Position numbers and translations under genes: made by a program
In this document: piece by piece, positions 46,900 to 57,868 of the stretch
How positions within the stretch are numbered: the stretch's first letter is position 1
Layout: each line of letters opens with the position of its first letter
The notes under the pieces: generated by a model
What the model was told of the DNA's origin: nothing
Seen by the model: only the letters and a program-made list of their open reading frames with translations
The model's database searches: none
DNA from: Cryptomeria japonica
Lineage: Eukaryota > Streptophyta > Pinopsida > Cupressales > Cupressaceae
Direction of reading: 5' to 3'
Assembly: GCF_030272615.1 (NCBI RefSeq)
Contig: NC_081405.1
Coordinates: 569,155,095-569,219,094, forward strand
DNA length: 64,000 nucleotides

Positions 46900-47540
46900 T
46901 ACTTCAAGATACCTATGTTTCAAATTTGAGGGTCTACAGAGGTCGTTTGATATATTTAAGAAAGGCATCATGTGTTGCCAGAACATTGACTTCATCAGGT
47001 CCGAAGTGGCAACAAAGCCAGTTAGTCATTTTCAACGATTAATATCTCTTCACTCGGGACTTGTCTTGAGAAACCGCTTGGTAGTGTTCATTCTTGTATA
47101 TCAGAGTACACGCTTGTCAGATGGCGAGGTCCAGAAAGGTGTTTTGATCGGCTTGAAAAATACGTCTTCGCGATTAAATGCAAAAATGTGGCGTAAGTGC
47201 CTGAAAGTTGTGAAATTCAATTTTGTGATCCAAAAATGATGACGATCATTTCCAGAGGTATGTTTGAGGTCTGTGAAGCTTTTTAGAGGTCATTGGCATG
47301 AAAATGAATTTTTGTTTAGTCGGACCCACTTTGGGGCCCGACCTGGCTCGATTGCAATTCGCCAATAGGATGGTGAAAGGCAACTTCATTTGACTGGTTA
47401 TATATGGATGGATGGACATATATCCGAAATGCTAATGTGTAGGCCAAAGAGAGAAATATGGTCTTCATGTGATAAGATTATTGACATTTTTGATGGGATG
47501 ACTCTTAAAGAAACATAGAGCAAATGAGAATGGCAAGGGT
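46900..47540. other. X-2 interior, no gene seen
   Basis: This is unique-looking AT-moderate sequence with no conserved frame. The ORF at 46970-47239 (+) has no family motif and no supporting context. The outer part of X-2 (46167-46900) is similar in this respect. Confidence 0.4.
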
Positions 47541-48620
47541 GAAGGCAGCGTGGCATAGTTTAAGGCTATTGAAACTTCCATTAAAATGAAATCAGCACCC
47601 CCTCCTTCACCATAGTGTAATGCTAAGAGATAAACCCCCCCCCATTCTGGCGTTGAAATGGTAGCTGGTAGGAGCAAACCAACTGCAAACAAGTTCAATG
47701 CCAAATCCTTTGAAATGGCATTGGTTGTAAGGGCAGTTTGAAATTTGTACCAAATTAAACCTATCTCCTCCTTACGTTGTGTTTGAAAGTAAGTTGGAAT
47801 GATGATTGAAGACACTACAGAAACTTTCAATTAGATGCAAACAATTCACACTCCCCTCTTCTCACGTGTCAGCTGGCAAAAGAAGTTAAAACAAGTTTCA
47901 GCAAAATGAAATGCTAATGGCAACTCCTCTGCGTGGTATGATGAAGATAAGAGGCAAGTTGAAATGTTTCTGCAGATTGAAACTTTCAAGAAATTTGCAT
48001 ATGGCAGATGGCATGGCTGTTGGGTGTATTGCTGATTCCAACACAACAAAGCATGAAGAAGACTCTTAGAACCTTCAGCAAGTAAAATTCTCAAGTAAAT
48101 GTGGCTGCCATTTTCCCTTTGTGCGTGGAGTTTGAAGCCCATAGAAGCTTCCAAACAAATTGAAATTAATGCAGCAGCCAACATGGTGTTTGGGAGGTTA
48201 TTTAAAACATAAAATCAATTTAATTTGATAGAAAGTAATTCCCTCCCTCACATGGCCTGTGAAAAGGGGGTTGAAACTCACAAACAAATGCAAATGGCAA
48301 GTGTTTTGTCCTCTAATTCTCCTACTGAGTGTGGAAGGCGTGGCCATTAGAGTGTTTGGCGAGTGCCCTGGGTAAAACAAAACCTCTTCTCACATGTTAT
48401 AGCTAGTGAAAAGGGCTTTAGAATCTTTCAAACAAATGCTTCTGCCAGCATCTTCTCCCTTTGCATCATGGATAAGAACTCCAGGCAGCGTGGCATGGGC
48501 AAAAGCCATTGAAACTTGGAACAATGCAACGGGTTAGTGTTTAACCATCCTCTCCTCCTGCATGGAATGGTTTAAAATCAAATTCCAAGCAAATGCAAAA
48601 GAATCAGCCATTAACACACA
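47540..48620. repeat. X-2 repeat region 1
   Basis: Divergent tandem-like units share CTCTTCTCACATG, CTGGCAAAAG or CTGTGAAAAG, GTTGAAAC and CAAACAAATGCAAATGGCA blocks (about 47851, 48241, 48386 and 48547). A GGCAGCGTGGCAT...GCCATTGAAACTT block occurs at about 47547 and 48484. Unit length is irregular, roughly 150-200 bp. Confidence 0.55.
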
Positions 48621-48899
48621 GGAAAAGTTTCCAGAAAGTGCAATCCCAGATGAAATGCAATATCCCACATTGGTGGTAGGAGGGAAAGTTTTAATATTTG
48701 TAATTAGGGCTTTACCCAAGTATAATGTCAAAACCATCAAGGCTTTTGACGGATGGTACCCATTGGGCACCCAAGGTGGACCCCAAGTGCGTGGGTGCAG
48801 ATCCCAAGGCAATCGAGGTGGTAACAGGTGGACCCCATGCAGGCACGCTTCCGGAGGCAAGTGGGCAAATTATGTAAAGAAGGGTTGGCTTAACTAGTG

Positions 48900-49200
48900 A
48901 GTAGGTTGCAGAGGATCCGACAAAGCGCATTGATTCACAGGCAGAAGATGCTCACCAGTTAAACCTGCAAAATAGCAAAAAGAGGTAAAGACCTTGCAGG
49001 TTCAGGAGATCGGACAGCTCGCATGACTTCTTAAAGGAAAGTTTCTCGCCGGTTAAGGTTTGCGAAATGGTGAAAAGCCCAGGGCAAAAATGCAGCGAGT
49101 TAAAGATCGAGCAAGTTTGATGAAGATCAACGGTGCGCATGGTTTCATGACCTAAAGTTGCATGCCGGTTAATGTCTGCGAAATGGCGAAAGCCAAGTGG
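48900..49200 (+). repeat. X-2 repeat region 2, related to the X-1 array
   Basis: Three units of about 95-120 bp start near 48914, 49008 and 49123 with GATC-like bases. They share GCGCATGG or GCATGACTTC and CCGGTTAAGGTTTGCGAAAT, then GGCGAAAGCC-like sequence. The reverse complement of X-1 units (for example 35239-35325) has the same order: GATC, ACAGCCAGCATGGATTCGC, AGATGCTAG, then GTGGCGAAAAG. Confidence 0.6.
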
Positions 49201-49329
49201 TGATGATGTGGCAGCTCTAGTTGGTTGTCCAGTAGGTGGGTCCCGTCCCAATGGCACAGAGGTGGCGCTGAGGTGGCCGACAAGCAAACAGACATGTGGC
49301 AGAGTGATGAGGTGTCATCTGAGGTGGTG

Positions 49330-50621
49330 CCCAGTGGATCCCATCAACCAATCAGGTATCGAAACGTGGCAAGGCGTCAGAGCACAACAAGAGCCAAAAA
49401 TCAAAGTTAAATCAAGTTTATTATATAGTTGAAACTATAATTCAAAAATTTAAATGATTGTGCACATGTGAGTGATTAATTCGCTCAGGGCTCAATTTTT
49501 TGGCCAAAATATGAAGTATTATATGTTTCCGGAAAGCTCTCAGAGTGAGGAATCCAATTATGTAGTCAATTTCAACAAAGATCAAATATTTTGGGAGCAG
49601 TTTGGATGGGAATGAAATTCAGTTAGAAAGAGGGACACTTGGCAGTCTGTTATGCAAACTTTTCTTTTTTCCCTCTCCTTCTTATTCCAAATTTTTCTTA
49701 GTTGTAAGGGTTCCAGAATTTTGTGAGAAATGCTCCAGTTTTCATGGCTTCCATTTTTTGAAATTTCTTGACCCAGATGTGTAAAGTTCTATGGTTTGTT
49801 TCAAGGTATAGAGGTTGTAGTGCAGTGTTGTAAATGTGGTTTTAGATGCAGGACTTAATTGTGTCAGGCATGAGTAAATTCCACACAGTATTGTCTCTAG
49901 GTATGTATTTCATTATCATAAATTGAATCCTCAAGGAGGATGAAATTTGTCAATTTCAAGGAGATTGTTATGGCTGTTTATTGGTATCCTTTAGTGAAGG
50001 TTTTAAATTCTGTAGCCAGTCATAAATGATGAAATATGTATCCATATTTGATAAATTTGTGAATAAATCAAATAGTGCATTAATATAAGGTATGGATGCA
50101 TGAATATCTTGTTTAAGGAATAAAAAACTTGCATCTATGATTTATATTTGTAGTTTTGTGTGTGACTCTATTGCCCAATGAACAAGGCACTGGTCTTCCA
50201 GGTTTGGGGATGGTTTCAGATATACATTTTAAAAGAAAATCTAATTTCCCTTTATGTTTAGGGGTTTGTGTTCCATTCTTTCCAAGCTCTATTTCATCTT
50301 ATTGTTTGTACAGATCTAGTCAATCTATAGTGTTTCCTCACCTATTGAGCTTGTGAAATGATCTATCTGCTTAGTGTTGATGCAGTTATGTGTTTGTAAT
50401 CGTTGTATTTGATGCATTAAAAGGGTGTCCCCCCTAGGTCTAGCAGAACCTGAAGTGCAGGAGGATCAATTAGGGTCCTATGTTATGTTGTCCAAGCCCT
50501 GATGTGTTTTGTAGACTAAAATTGGCCATTTCATAGAAGGATTGTAAGTGTTCTTGGGTTAACCAGATTTGGTGAACAATAGTACATCTCTTGGATACCT
50601 ATTAAACATTTGTTTCCATCA
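49330..50621 (+). other. X-2 right part, no gene seen
   Basis: This is AT-rich non-coding sequence up to the CA end. It has no frame above 70 codons with a known motif. I did not find a copy of the left end of X-2 here. Confidence 0.45.
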
Positions 50622-50626
50622 CTACA
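50622..50626. other. Target-site duplication of X-2, right copy (CTACA)
   Basis: It follows the CA end and differs from GTACA at 46162-46166 by one base. Gypsy-B gag continues after it. Confidence 0.55.
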
Positions 50627-51506
50627 AGAAAATCATAAAAGATTCACCATTCTTTTGTTTAACATTGCATAAATCCAGCATTATTATCTCATTCCTTACA
50701 TTGTAGGAGTATTGTGAAATAAACCTATTCATGAGTTCTTCAAAATCTTTGATTCCAGATGGTAATCTGAAGAACCATTCCATTGATTGTCCATTTATAC
50801 TCGTAGGGAATAGACGCATTAGGTAAGTTTTGTCGTGTGCAAATTCCATACTCATAGTACAAAACTCCCTAATGTGGTCTTGAGGATCAAATTTCCCATC
50901 ATATTTGTCATATTTAGGGATCTCACAATGTTATGGAAATGGTATCATATTCAAAATTTTATCAAAAGGATATGGGCAGATATCTTCCAATGAATATTTC
51001 TTGGAGCTTGTTCCATTTTGCATATCTTGTATTTGTTGTTGTAGAGTTTGCATTTTCTGAGTGAGAATTAACAATGGATTATCCATATGGTTTCTCCTTG
51101 TCTCTTCATAAATTATTCTATCACTACGCTCTTTTCTTGTATCCACATGTTCTTTTCTTTTTTCTTCATAACTTTCTTTGTTTATATCTTTGTTATTCGG
51201 ATCATCTGTGTTTTGAGCATTACTTGTCTCCACATCTTATTTTAAGCCTTCTATGTTAAAGTCTTGTGGCAATTTAGCTCCTGATTTTGCCAACATCAAA
51301 AGATATTTTTCTTTTTTCTTTGCTAACAATTTTTCTATTAGTCTATCAAATTTGAAATCTTGCTCAAGGTTTCTAATGGCATTGTTAACCGCTTCTTGAT
51401 GAACAACTATATACCCAAAAGTGTGGAACGTTGACTTATCTTCTTCTTCCATTTGTTTTTGTTGTTTTCTGAGTTGTTCGTATTGAGCTCTAGTCCAAAC
51501 TGGCAT
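50627..51506 (-). pseudogene. Gypsy-B gag, N-terminal part
   Basis: The minus strand starts at ATG 51506 (MPVWTRAQYEQLRKQQKQ), passes a basic helix (FDRLIEKLLAKKKEKYLLML) and GAKLPQDF, then a charged stretch (50931-51233) and the gag core (50627-50855: YLMRLFPTSINGQSMEWFF, LPSGIKDFEELMNRF, GESFMIFL) up to the X-2 junction. Gypsy-A gag gives matching blocks (YLMRLFPQSLGG, WFFRLPSGI). Stops lie between 51236 and 50860. Confidence 0.85.
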
Positions 51507-51614
51507 GTGATTGTTTCAATTTTTTTTTTGAAGTTTTAACCTTCAAAAAACAACTCAATAGGTGATTACTGGTTTAGGAAGGTATGCTTTGTTGATTTTA
51601 CCACTGTTATTGGT

Positions 51615-51824
51615 TCATGGTGATAAAGCATCTCTTTGTTGAAAAGCACGTCTTTGCAAAATTTCTCCATCAAATTTTATCCCCCAACCATGTAAATAGT
51701 GATGAAAATGGTGTAGGAATGTCCTATGTTTTAATATCTTGCGATTGATATACAAGAATCTTTTTATTTTATGAGTAGCTTCATAACTGGGTTTTCTTTT
51801 CTTAAGGCGATACTCAAAAGTCAT
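51615..51824 (-). CDS. Gypsy-B extra ORF upstream of gag (69 aa, unknown function)
   Basis: This is an open minus-strand frame of 69 codons: basic MTFEYRLKKRKPSYE, then FLYINRKILKHRTFLHHFHHY and FDGEILQRRAFQQRDALS. Similarity to the 127-codon frame of Gypsy-A is clear over about 50 residues and continues weakly past the stop (GKIN is shared), so this copy is probably truncated by its stop. The position directly before gag fits the extra ORF known in Ogre/Tat elements. The function is unknown. Confidence 0.55.
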   Translation of the reverse strand: MTFEYRLKKRKPSYEATHKIKRFLYINRKILKHRTFLHHFHHYLHGWGIKFDGEILQRRAFQQRDALSP

Positions 51825-52570
51825 ATAAGAATATGATAGTTCACAAGTTCACTAGATTCCAATGTCAGCACAATTCTAATTTTGATACAACCTAGGTTCA
51901 AAATAGGAAATATATATCCAAGATAATGAACACAAGGTGGATTGATCAAGTTTCGTGATACAAGATTTGATATATCCTGATTTGAAATTAATAAATGATG
52001 TTGATGGTTTTGCACTTAGGATGATTGAATCACTAGCTTGTTGATATGGTTTATTCTTATGGAAACTTTTGGGATTAGCCTATTGGATTGGTACCCCAGT
52101 TATCGAACTAGTTTGAAAATGCGTGATAGTTTAAAGACAATTCTGCTCAAGAAGTATTTTCATACTAACTTTGAAATTTTGGTTTGATATGTTTTGTCTT
52201 AGATGTTAAAAAGCATTTGTATTAATTATTTGGTCAAAAACTGCTAATTTATGAGACAAATGTGCTATTTTATTGTTTTGGAAGTGGTGCTTTGACTATG
52301 TTTTGAGGACTCTATTCAAATTTTCCAGCAAGTTGTTGGATTTTTTCTCATTTTTAAATGATGATTTTCTTCAATTTTTGACCATTTTGAGCATGTTATA
52401 GACATAGAAGACACAATGTTTGAAAAATAAAATGCACAATCAAGTACAACTCCTATGGTAGATTGAGACAATAATTGTTGAATCTCACATGGGGTTTCCC
52501 TCGAGGTTACGCTATTCAAAGCAGATATTTAGATGCTTGACCCCACTGGCTCTACCCTCGGCACTCACTT
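51825..52570 (-). other. Gypsy-B 5' leader
   Basis: This is AT-rich non-coding sequence between the primer-binding-like site and the upstream ORF. No conserved frame, and no AGCGCT cluster like that of Gypsy-A. Confidence 0.45.
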
Positions 52571-52591
52571 CTCCAGGGCAACCAAGCACCA
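52571..52591 (-). promoter_or_regulatory. Putative primer-binding site of Gypsy-B
   Basis: The minus strand begins TGGTGCTTGGTTGCCCTGG, eight bases inside the presumed LTR end. TGG at the start suits a tRNA CCA end; I do not assign the tRNA. It differs from the Gypsy-A site. Confidence 0.35.
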
Positions 52592-52598
52592 GTTTCTA

Positions 52599-53934
52599 TG
52601 AAAACTTTATATCTCTACTAAGAACTGTATGTGTGTGAGCCGCTTCAGAGGTCCGACCTCCTACACCAACAATTAGAAGGATTTTGGCAACTAGTACAAG
52701 TGATTTTTAGTAAAGGCTTCTAGTCATGTGGCCATACATGCAACACTTTCAGCTTTGTAAATATAGAAGGTTCCCATCCTATAGAGGTTATGCTCCATAG
52801 GGTTTATGGGGAAACATAGTGTTGGAAAAATGTGTCGACTTGATTTTGATCATCAAAATACTACCTACAACATATTAGTTTCACAAAATACAAAGGAAAT
52901 GCTATAGAAAATCCAAACTCAACCAATGAAACTACATGAAATACATATAAAATAAAAACATTGTTTTTACCTTCATGATTTAAGTCTCATTATGTCCTAA
53001 CTCCATTGTTCCTGGTTGCAGATTGTGTGCTCTAAAAAAAACAATGATAGCTTCCAAGATGGCATATGAAGAATGGACTAATAATTGATAGTTAACTGAT
53101 ACTATGATATGCAATGCTAAATGATTATGCTATTTGATTCAAGATTAAAACTCACAGATGCATAAGTTTTCACAAATGGTTAGCTTGAGAACTCACTTGA
53201 AGACTAACTTGAACACTAAATCTTTCTCAACTCAAACTCCCATTTTTATAGACTTTGAGAGGATAAGATGATGTGGCCTAGATCAACGGTCATGATCAGA
53301 TCTGTAGATTTGGATGGTTGTGAGCAAAGATGAAGGTTGAGAGAAAGAGGGAAGGAAAAGACAAGTGTCATTCATCTCACCTTGACTGTGTTGCTGACTA
53401 AGGGAATCTAGGGATGGTTGGAGAAGATTTAGGCATGAGAGGACAAGTGGACTCAAGTCCTTCCTAAGATGTAGGGATGTTGGAGATAATATAGAAGAAG
53501 GTTAGGAAATATGTGTACGTACACAATATTTCACTTATTTTGGAAGTTGGAGATAAATGATGAATTAATATTTAAGAAATATTAATATCTTTAGCCACAT
53601 GTTTGATGAGTTGGTAAAGGAAAGATGAAGTGGAGATGGAAGGATGAGTTGGAAAAGGGATTAAATAATTTTAAGAAATTATTTAATATTTGAGACTATA
53701 GGATATAGGAATAACCATTAAATGTTAGATATTTAATTGATTGAAGGAATAATTAAATATTAGACATTTAATTAATTGATTAGAAGAATAGGATAAATAA
53801 ATAAATTAATAAAACATTTCAATTAAATTAATTAACAGAAGGACATAAAATGAATTAAATAAATTAATCTTTTCAAATTAACTAATTAATAGAAAAATAT
53901 AATCTCTCATAGCCATTTTTATGTGTATACAACA
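52599..53934 (-). repeat. Gypsy-B 5' LTR
   Basis: It is about 1336 bp. The minus strand starts TGTTGTATACACATAAA near 53934, similar to TGTAGTCACATAAAT of Gypsy-A, and the outer 400 bp is a comparable AATTAATTAAAT-rich tract. The exact right end is uncertain by a few bases because of an ACA repeat (53931-53941). The inner end is set by the primer-binding-like site. No partner is in the window. Confidence 0.55.
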
Positions 53935-53942
53935 ACAACACA

Positions 53943-54668
53943 ACATATACCTTTCTAGGTGACAGAAGATTTCAGGCTTGTTTACAAACATCAAGTTCTA
54001 AATCCTCTTCAATCAAATCTTCCCCAACTATCTTAGACAATTCCTCTAAAGCTTCTACTCTGATTACTATGACCAGTTCATCAAACTTGTCTCCAATATA
54101 TGAATCGATTCCCAATACTTCCTCAAGTGGACCTAAGATTCTTGAGGAAGAGTCTTCTCAGCCTGACCCTATGATTGAGAACACTTTCTCTCCTGAAAAG
54201 ATTCTTGCAAAAGATATTTGGGGATCCCTTGATTTCAATCCTACTTTTGTAGGGGAATACAAAATTCCCCCTAGAGAACCTAATATCGAAAATAAGGAAG
54301 AAGAAGAAGAACCTAAAAAGAAATCTACTTTGTCTAGGCCATTAAGTAATAACTTTGTGGTGGCTTCTCAGACTTCATCTCCCTTAGTTTTTGGCCTAGA
54401 GGATTTTGATCATTCACTTTTTGAAAATCCTCCTTCTTCCGAAATGACTAACCTTTATGGTCCTGGTTTTCACATCCTAGCTAGGTGTGGATATAATGGA
54501 AATGGATGTGGTGCTCAAGAACAAAGGATTAAGGTTCCCTTGGAAAAAAACTTTCATGATATGATATTTGGGCTTGGTTACGATCCTTTCAAGCATACTA
54601 AAACCTCTAAGAGACCATATATTAGTGTTAATGTTAGTTCTACTTCTCTCTTGCTAAAATATACATAA
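53943..54668 (+). pseudogene. Gypsy-C protease-RT linker with G-patch-like motif
   Basis: This is an open frame of about 240 codons from the Gypsy-B junction (FLGDRRFQACLQ) to TAA 54666-54668. It is Ser/Glu/Pro-rich, with an acidic Glu-Lys run (54290-54330), then GPGFHILARCGYNGNGCGAQ at 54460-54520. Its Gly spacing matches the G-patch of the other two gypsy elements. It links protease to RT; a nucleic-acid-binding role for the G-patch is family knowledge. Confidence 0.7.
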
Positions 54669-56290
54669 TATATTCACTGTGACCCTCCTTGTGTCTTCAC
54701 TTTGGATGTTTTTTCTACTGATGATTCCTTTGCTGGATTCTTGGGAGCGTATGACAACCTTCCTTGTTATCACCATAATCACAATTTTCCCTATTGTCTA
54801 AATGCAGAAGCTTACTTTGGGAAATAAAGAGATATCAATGATGTCCTCAATTAAAAGATGTACTTCAACAAAGCAATATCCTAATAAATGACACCATTTA
54901 TATTAAGATGGATCCTTGTGTTGAAGATAAAGTCATCAAGATAGGGAAATGTCTTGACGAAGAAGAGAAAAAATATCATGTTGAGTTGTTACATGAATTC
55001 CCTAAGATCTTTGCTTGGATATATTCTAACATGCCTGGCCTAGATCCTAAGATTGTCACTCATAACATTGTTTGAATTCTTGATGCTAAACCTATGAAGC
55101 AAAAGATTTCAAAGATTCACCCTAAAGTGGCATTACTTGTTAAAGATGAGATTGAAAAATTGTTGGATGTTGGATTCATTCGTCCTATCAATTATTCCCC
55201 ATAGGTTTCAAACATTGTAGTTGTGGCTAAAGGTGAAAACAATATTAGGATGTGTACGGATTTTCATGATTTGAACAAAGCCTCTTTAAAGGATGACTTT
55301 CCCCTCCCGAATATCGATATGATAGTGCATTCGGTAGTAGGGCATGCTTTATTATCATTTATGGATGGTTTCTCAAGATATAATCAACTCTTTAGTAATC
55401 CTCAAGGTCGATATAAAAATGCTTTCACCACCCCTTGGGGTATGTTTTGTTTGATTGTCATGCTTTTTGGATTGAAAAATGCAGGCGCAACCAATCAACG
55501 TGCTATGACTCTCATCTTCCATAGCTATATGCATAGACCTTATAAGATTACATTGATGACATCTTATCTAAATCCATTCTTCGTACAAATCATGTTAAGA
55601 TCCTTCGTCAAATCCTTGAGAGAATTTGTAAGCATAACATGCATTTAAATCCCCAAAAATATGTTTCTAGTTTGGATAGTGGAAAAATATTAGGATTCAT
55701 AGTTTCACATTGTAGTGTTGAGGTGGATACAAAGAATATAGATGCTATTGTTAACATGCCACCTCCTAAGAATTTTTCCCAACTAAAAAGTTTGCAAGGA
55801 AAGATCCAAGCTATTCATAGGTTCATCTCTCAACTTGCAGATCGTACCTTTCCCTTCACACAATTGCTTAAAAATAATATCACTTTACAATTGAATGAGG
55901 ATTGTCGCCAAGCATTTGAAGACCTAAAACCCTATTTGGCCAATCCTCCTATTCTTCAACTGATTGATCCTACTAAGCCTTTCCTTCTCTACACTACTGC
56001 TTTTCCTCAAGCTCTTTCAGCCTTATTGGCACAATGTGATAAGGATGGTAGAAAATTCCTAGTTTATCACATAAGACACACTCTACTCAATTAAGAAGTC
56101 TGATATTCTGCGATAGAAAGACAATTCCTTTCTTTAGTCTTTGCAACTCAAAAGTTGAGGCATTATCTCTTAAATGTTGAGATCCATGTTATCATTAAAT
56201 TTGATCTTCTTAAACATCTTTTCTCCAAAATTGAGCTTTCTGGATGCTTAGCTAAGTTGGTTATCAAAAATATAATTGACATGCTGATGC
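54669..56290 (+). pseudogene. Gypsy-C reverse transcriptase and RNase H
   Basis: After a degraded stretch (54669-54990), RT blocks appear: MPGLDPKIVTHN, KIHPKVALLVKDEIEKLLDV, RMCTDFHDLNKASLKDDFPL, MDGFSRYNQ and FGLKNAGATNQRAM. The active site is YIDDI, in a shifted frame near 55546-55565. RNase H continues 55639-56290 (FPLLYTTAF-like, LLAQCDKDGRKFLVYHIRH, FATQKLRHYLLN). The end of RNase H is deleted near 56260. At least three frameshifts and several stops. Confidence 0.85.
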
Positions 56291-57868
56291 GATGGCATGT
56301 GTTGCTTCTCTTGTGTCTCTAGAGGACCCCTTGGTAGATCTTAAATTCAATATTCACAACCTCACTACCCCGGCTATTGCTGATAATCCTAGTGATGTGG
56401 CATATTATTGCATTTTAGATTTTGATGAATGGTACTCGCATATCATGAGATACTTGAGTGATGGTACCTTTCTTGACTCTGCAAATAAGAATACGAGGAC
56501 TAGGATTCACAAATTGGCTGCTAGATACATTATCCTTTCTAATATTCTTTATAGGAGGGGCTATAATGGTCTTTTAATTTGATTCTTAAACAAGGTTGAA
56601 ATCCCTATTTCTCTTGAGGAAGCAAATTCAGGTGCTTGTGGGGGGAATTTTGGGGGTAGATCCTTAGTTTAGAGATTGCTCCAAATGGGATATTATTGGC
56701 AAAACATGGAGAAGGATTCCTTTGCATTGTTGCCAAGTGTATATTCACGTTCCTAAAGAAAAGAGAACCAAACTAGAACCCTCTGAGAAGAAAGGCATAT
56801 TTGTTGGCTACAATGAAACCTCTAAAGGATACGAGTCTATATTCTAGGATGAAGATCTATTGAAATCAGTAGAGATGTCAAATTTCAAGAAGATGATACT
56901 TATAAACTATCTCTATAAGATGTCATTAGTGTCAACAACATAGAAATTTGATCCATGCCCCTGCCCAAGAGCTTAGATTTCAGGTAGCATCTTGGGCCTT
57001 TTCTACATGGGGTTTGGATCTTGTTGGTAAAATATCTCTTCCATCTCAAGGACATACTTTCATCATAACTACCACTGATTACTTTATGAAGTGGGTGGAA
57101 GTCATTCCTCTTCGATCCACTACCACTGAAGTAATTTGTCAATTCATTTTGGCAAACATTATTTCTCAATTTGGGATACCTTTCTGCCTTAGTTTTAGAT
57201 AATGGAACATCATTCAAAAATAAGGATGTGAAGAAGTTTCTCAAGAAATATCATATTTAACATAAATTTTCTACACCTTATTATCCTCAATCAAATGGTC
57301 AAGCTGAGTCTTCTAATAGGATAATTCAAAAAAATCTTTGAAAGATTGTAAACAAGCATGGTAAGGATTGGCATACTCAATTAACCTATGCTTTGTGGGC
57401 TTATTGCATGAGTGTACATGTTGCTATGGTTTGTACTCCTTATAATCTTGCTTATGGTGTTGATGCCATTATGCCTTTCGAGTTAGAAATTCCTTCTTTG
57501 AGAGTTTCTCTTAGGGGCATAGTGGATGATGATTTCTATAGAGAGAAAAGACTACAACAACTTGAGATGATCGATGAACAACATATAAATGCCCTCGAGC
57601 ATATTCAAGCATATCATTAAACTTTGCAACGAAGCTACAATGATAAGGTTATTCAACGTTACTTCTCGGTAGGGTATTTAGTCCTTTATGAGAATCAGTG
57701 CAACGTGAATGCCTTACCTGAGGAGAAAGGAAAATTCAGTCCTAATTGGCTTGGACCATAAATTGTTCTTGAGGTCTATGGTTCAGGTACTTACAAGAGA
57801 GAAGATGTGGAAGGTATGCATCTCAAGGAACCCATAAATTCTATGCACCTTCATAGATATTATGCCTA

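Larger units (their letters stand above)
46167..50621 (+). mobile_element. X-2: non-coding insertion with TG...CA ends in Gypsy-B gag
   Basis: This 4455-bp segment interrupts Gypsy-B gag between FMIFL and PGQEKMDIF. It starts TGTTGGGACTCATTAAATTT and ends GTTTCCATCA. It holds no convincing gene. It has two repeat regions: 47540-48620, with units resembling CTCTTCTCACATG...GTTGAAACTTTCAAACAAATGCAAATGGCA, and 48900-49200, related to the X-1 array in inverse orientation. A solo LTR of a very long-LTR element explains the lack of internal genes and of paired ends; an internally deleted relative of X-1 is the alternative. Confidence 0.55.
40608..53934 (-). mobile_element. Gypsy-B: Tat-like Ty3/gypsy retrotransposon, interrupted by Gypsy-A and X-2
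   Basis: On the minus strand the order is 5' LTR (about 52599-53934), primer-binding-like site, an upstream ORF, gag, protease, G-patch linker, RT and RNase H. The 3' part is cut off by Gypsy-A at 40607/40608. It is clearly related to Gypsy-A in layout and protein sequence but diverged along its length. X-2 splits its gag. Its right end abuts an open frame of Gypsy-C, so it inserted there; the duplication on the other side is outside the window. Confidence 0.82.

Noticed and set aside
47465-48380. ORFs of 121, 112 and 60 codons (minus) in X-2
   Set aside because: They overlap the repeat units of X-2 and have no motif or conserved neighbour.
48562-48897. 111-codon plus-strand ORF
   Set aside because: It spans a repeat boundary in X-2 and has no recognisable domain; I could not support it as a gene.
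49172-49432. 86- and 61-codon ORFs
   Set aside because: They overlap in two frames within the X-2 array; no conserved counterpart in X-1.
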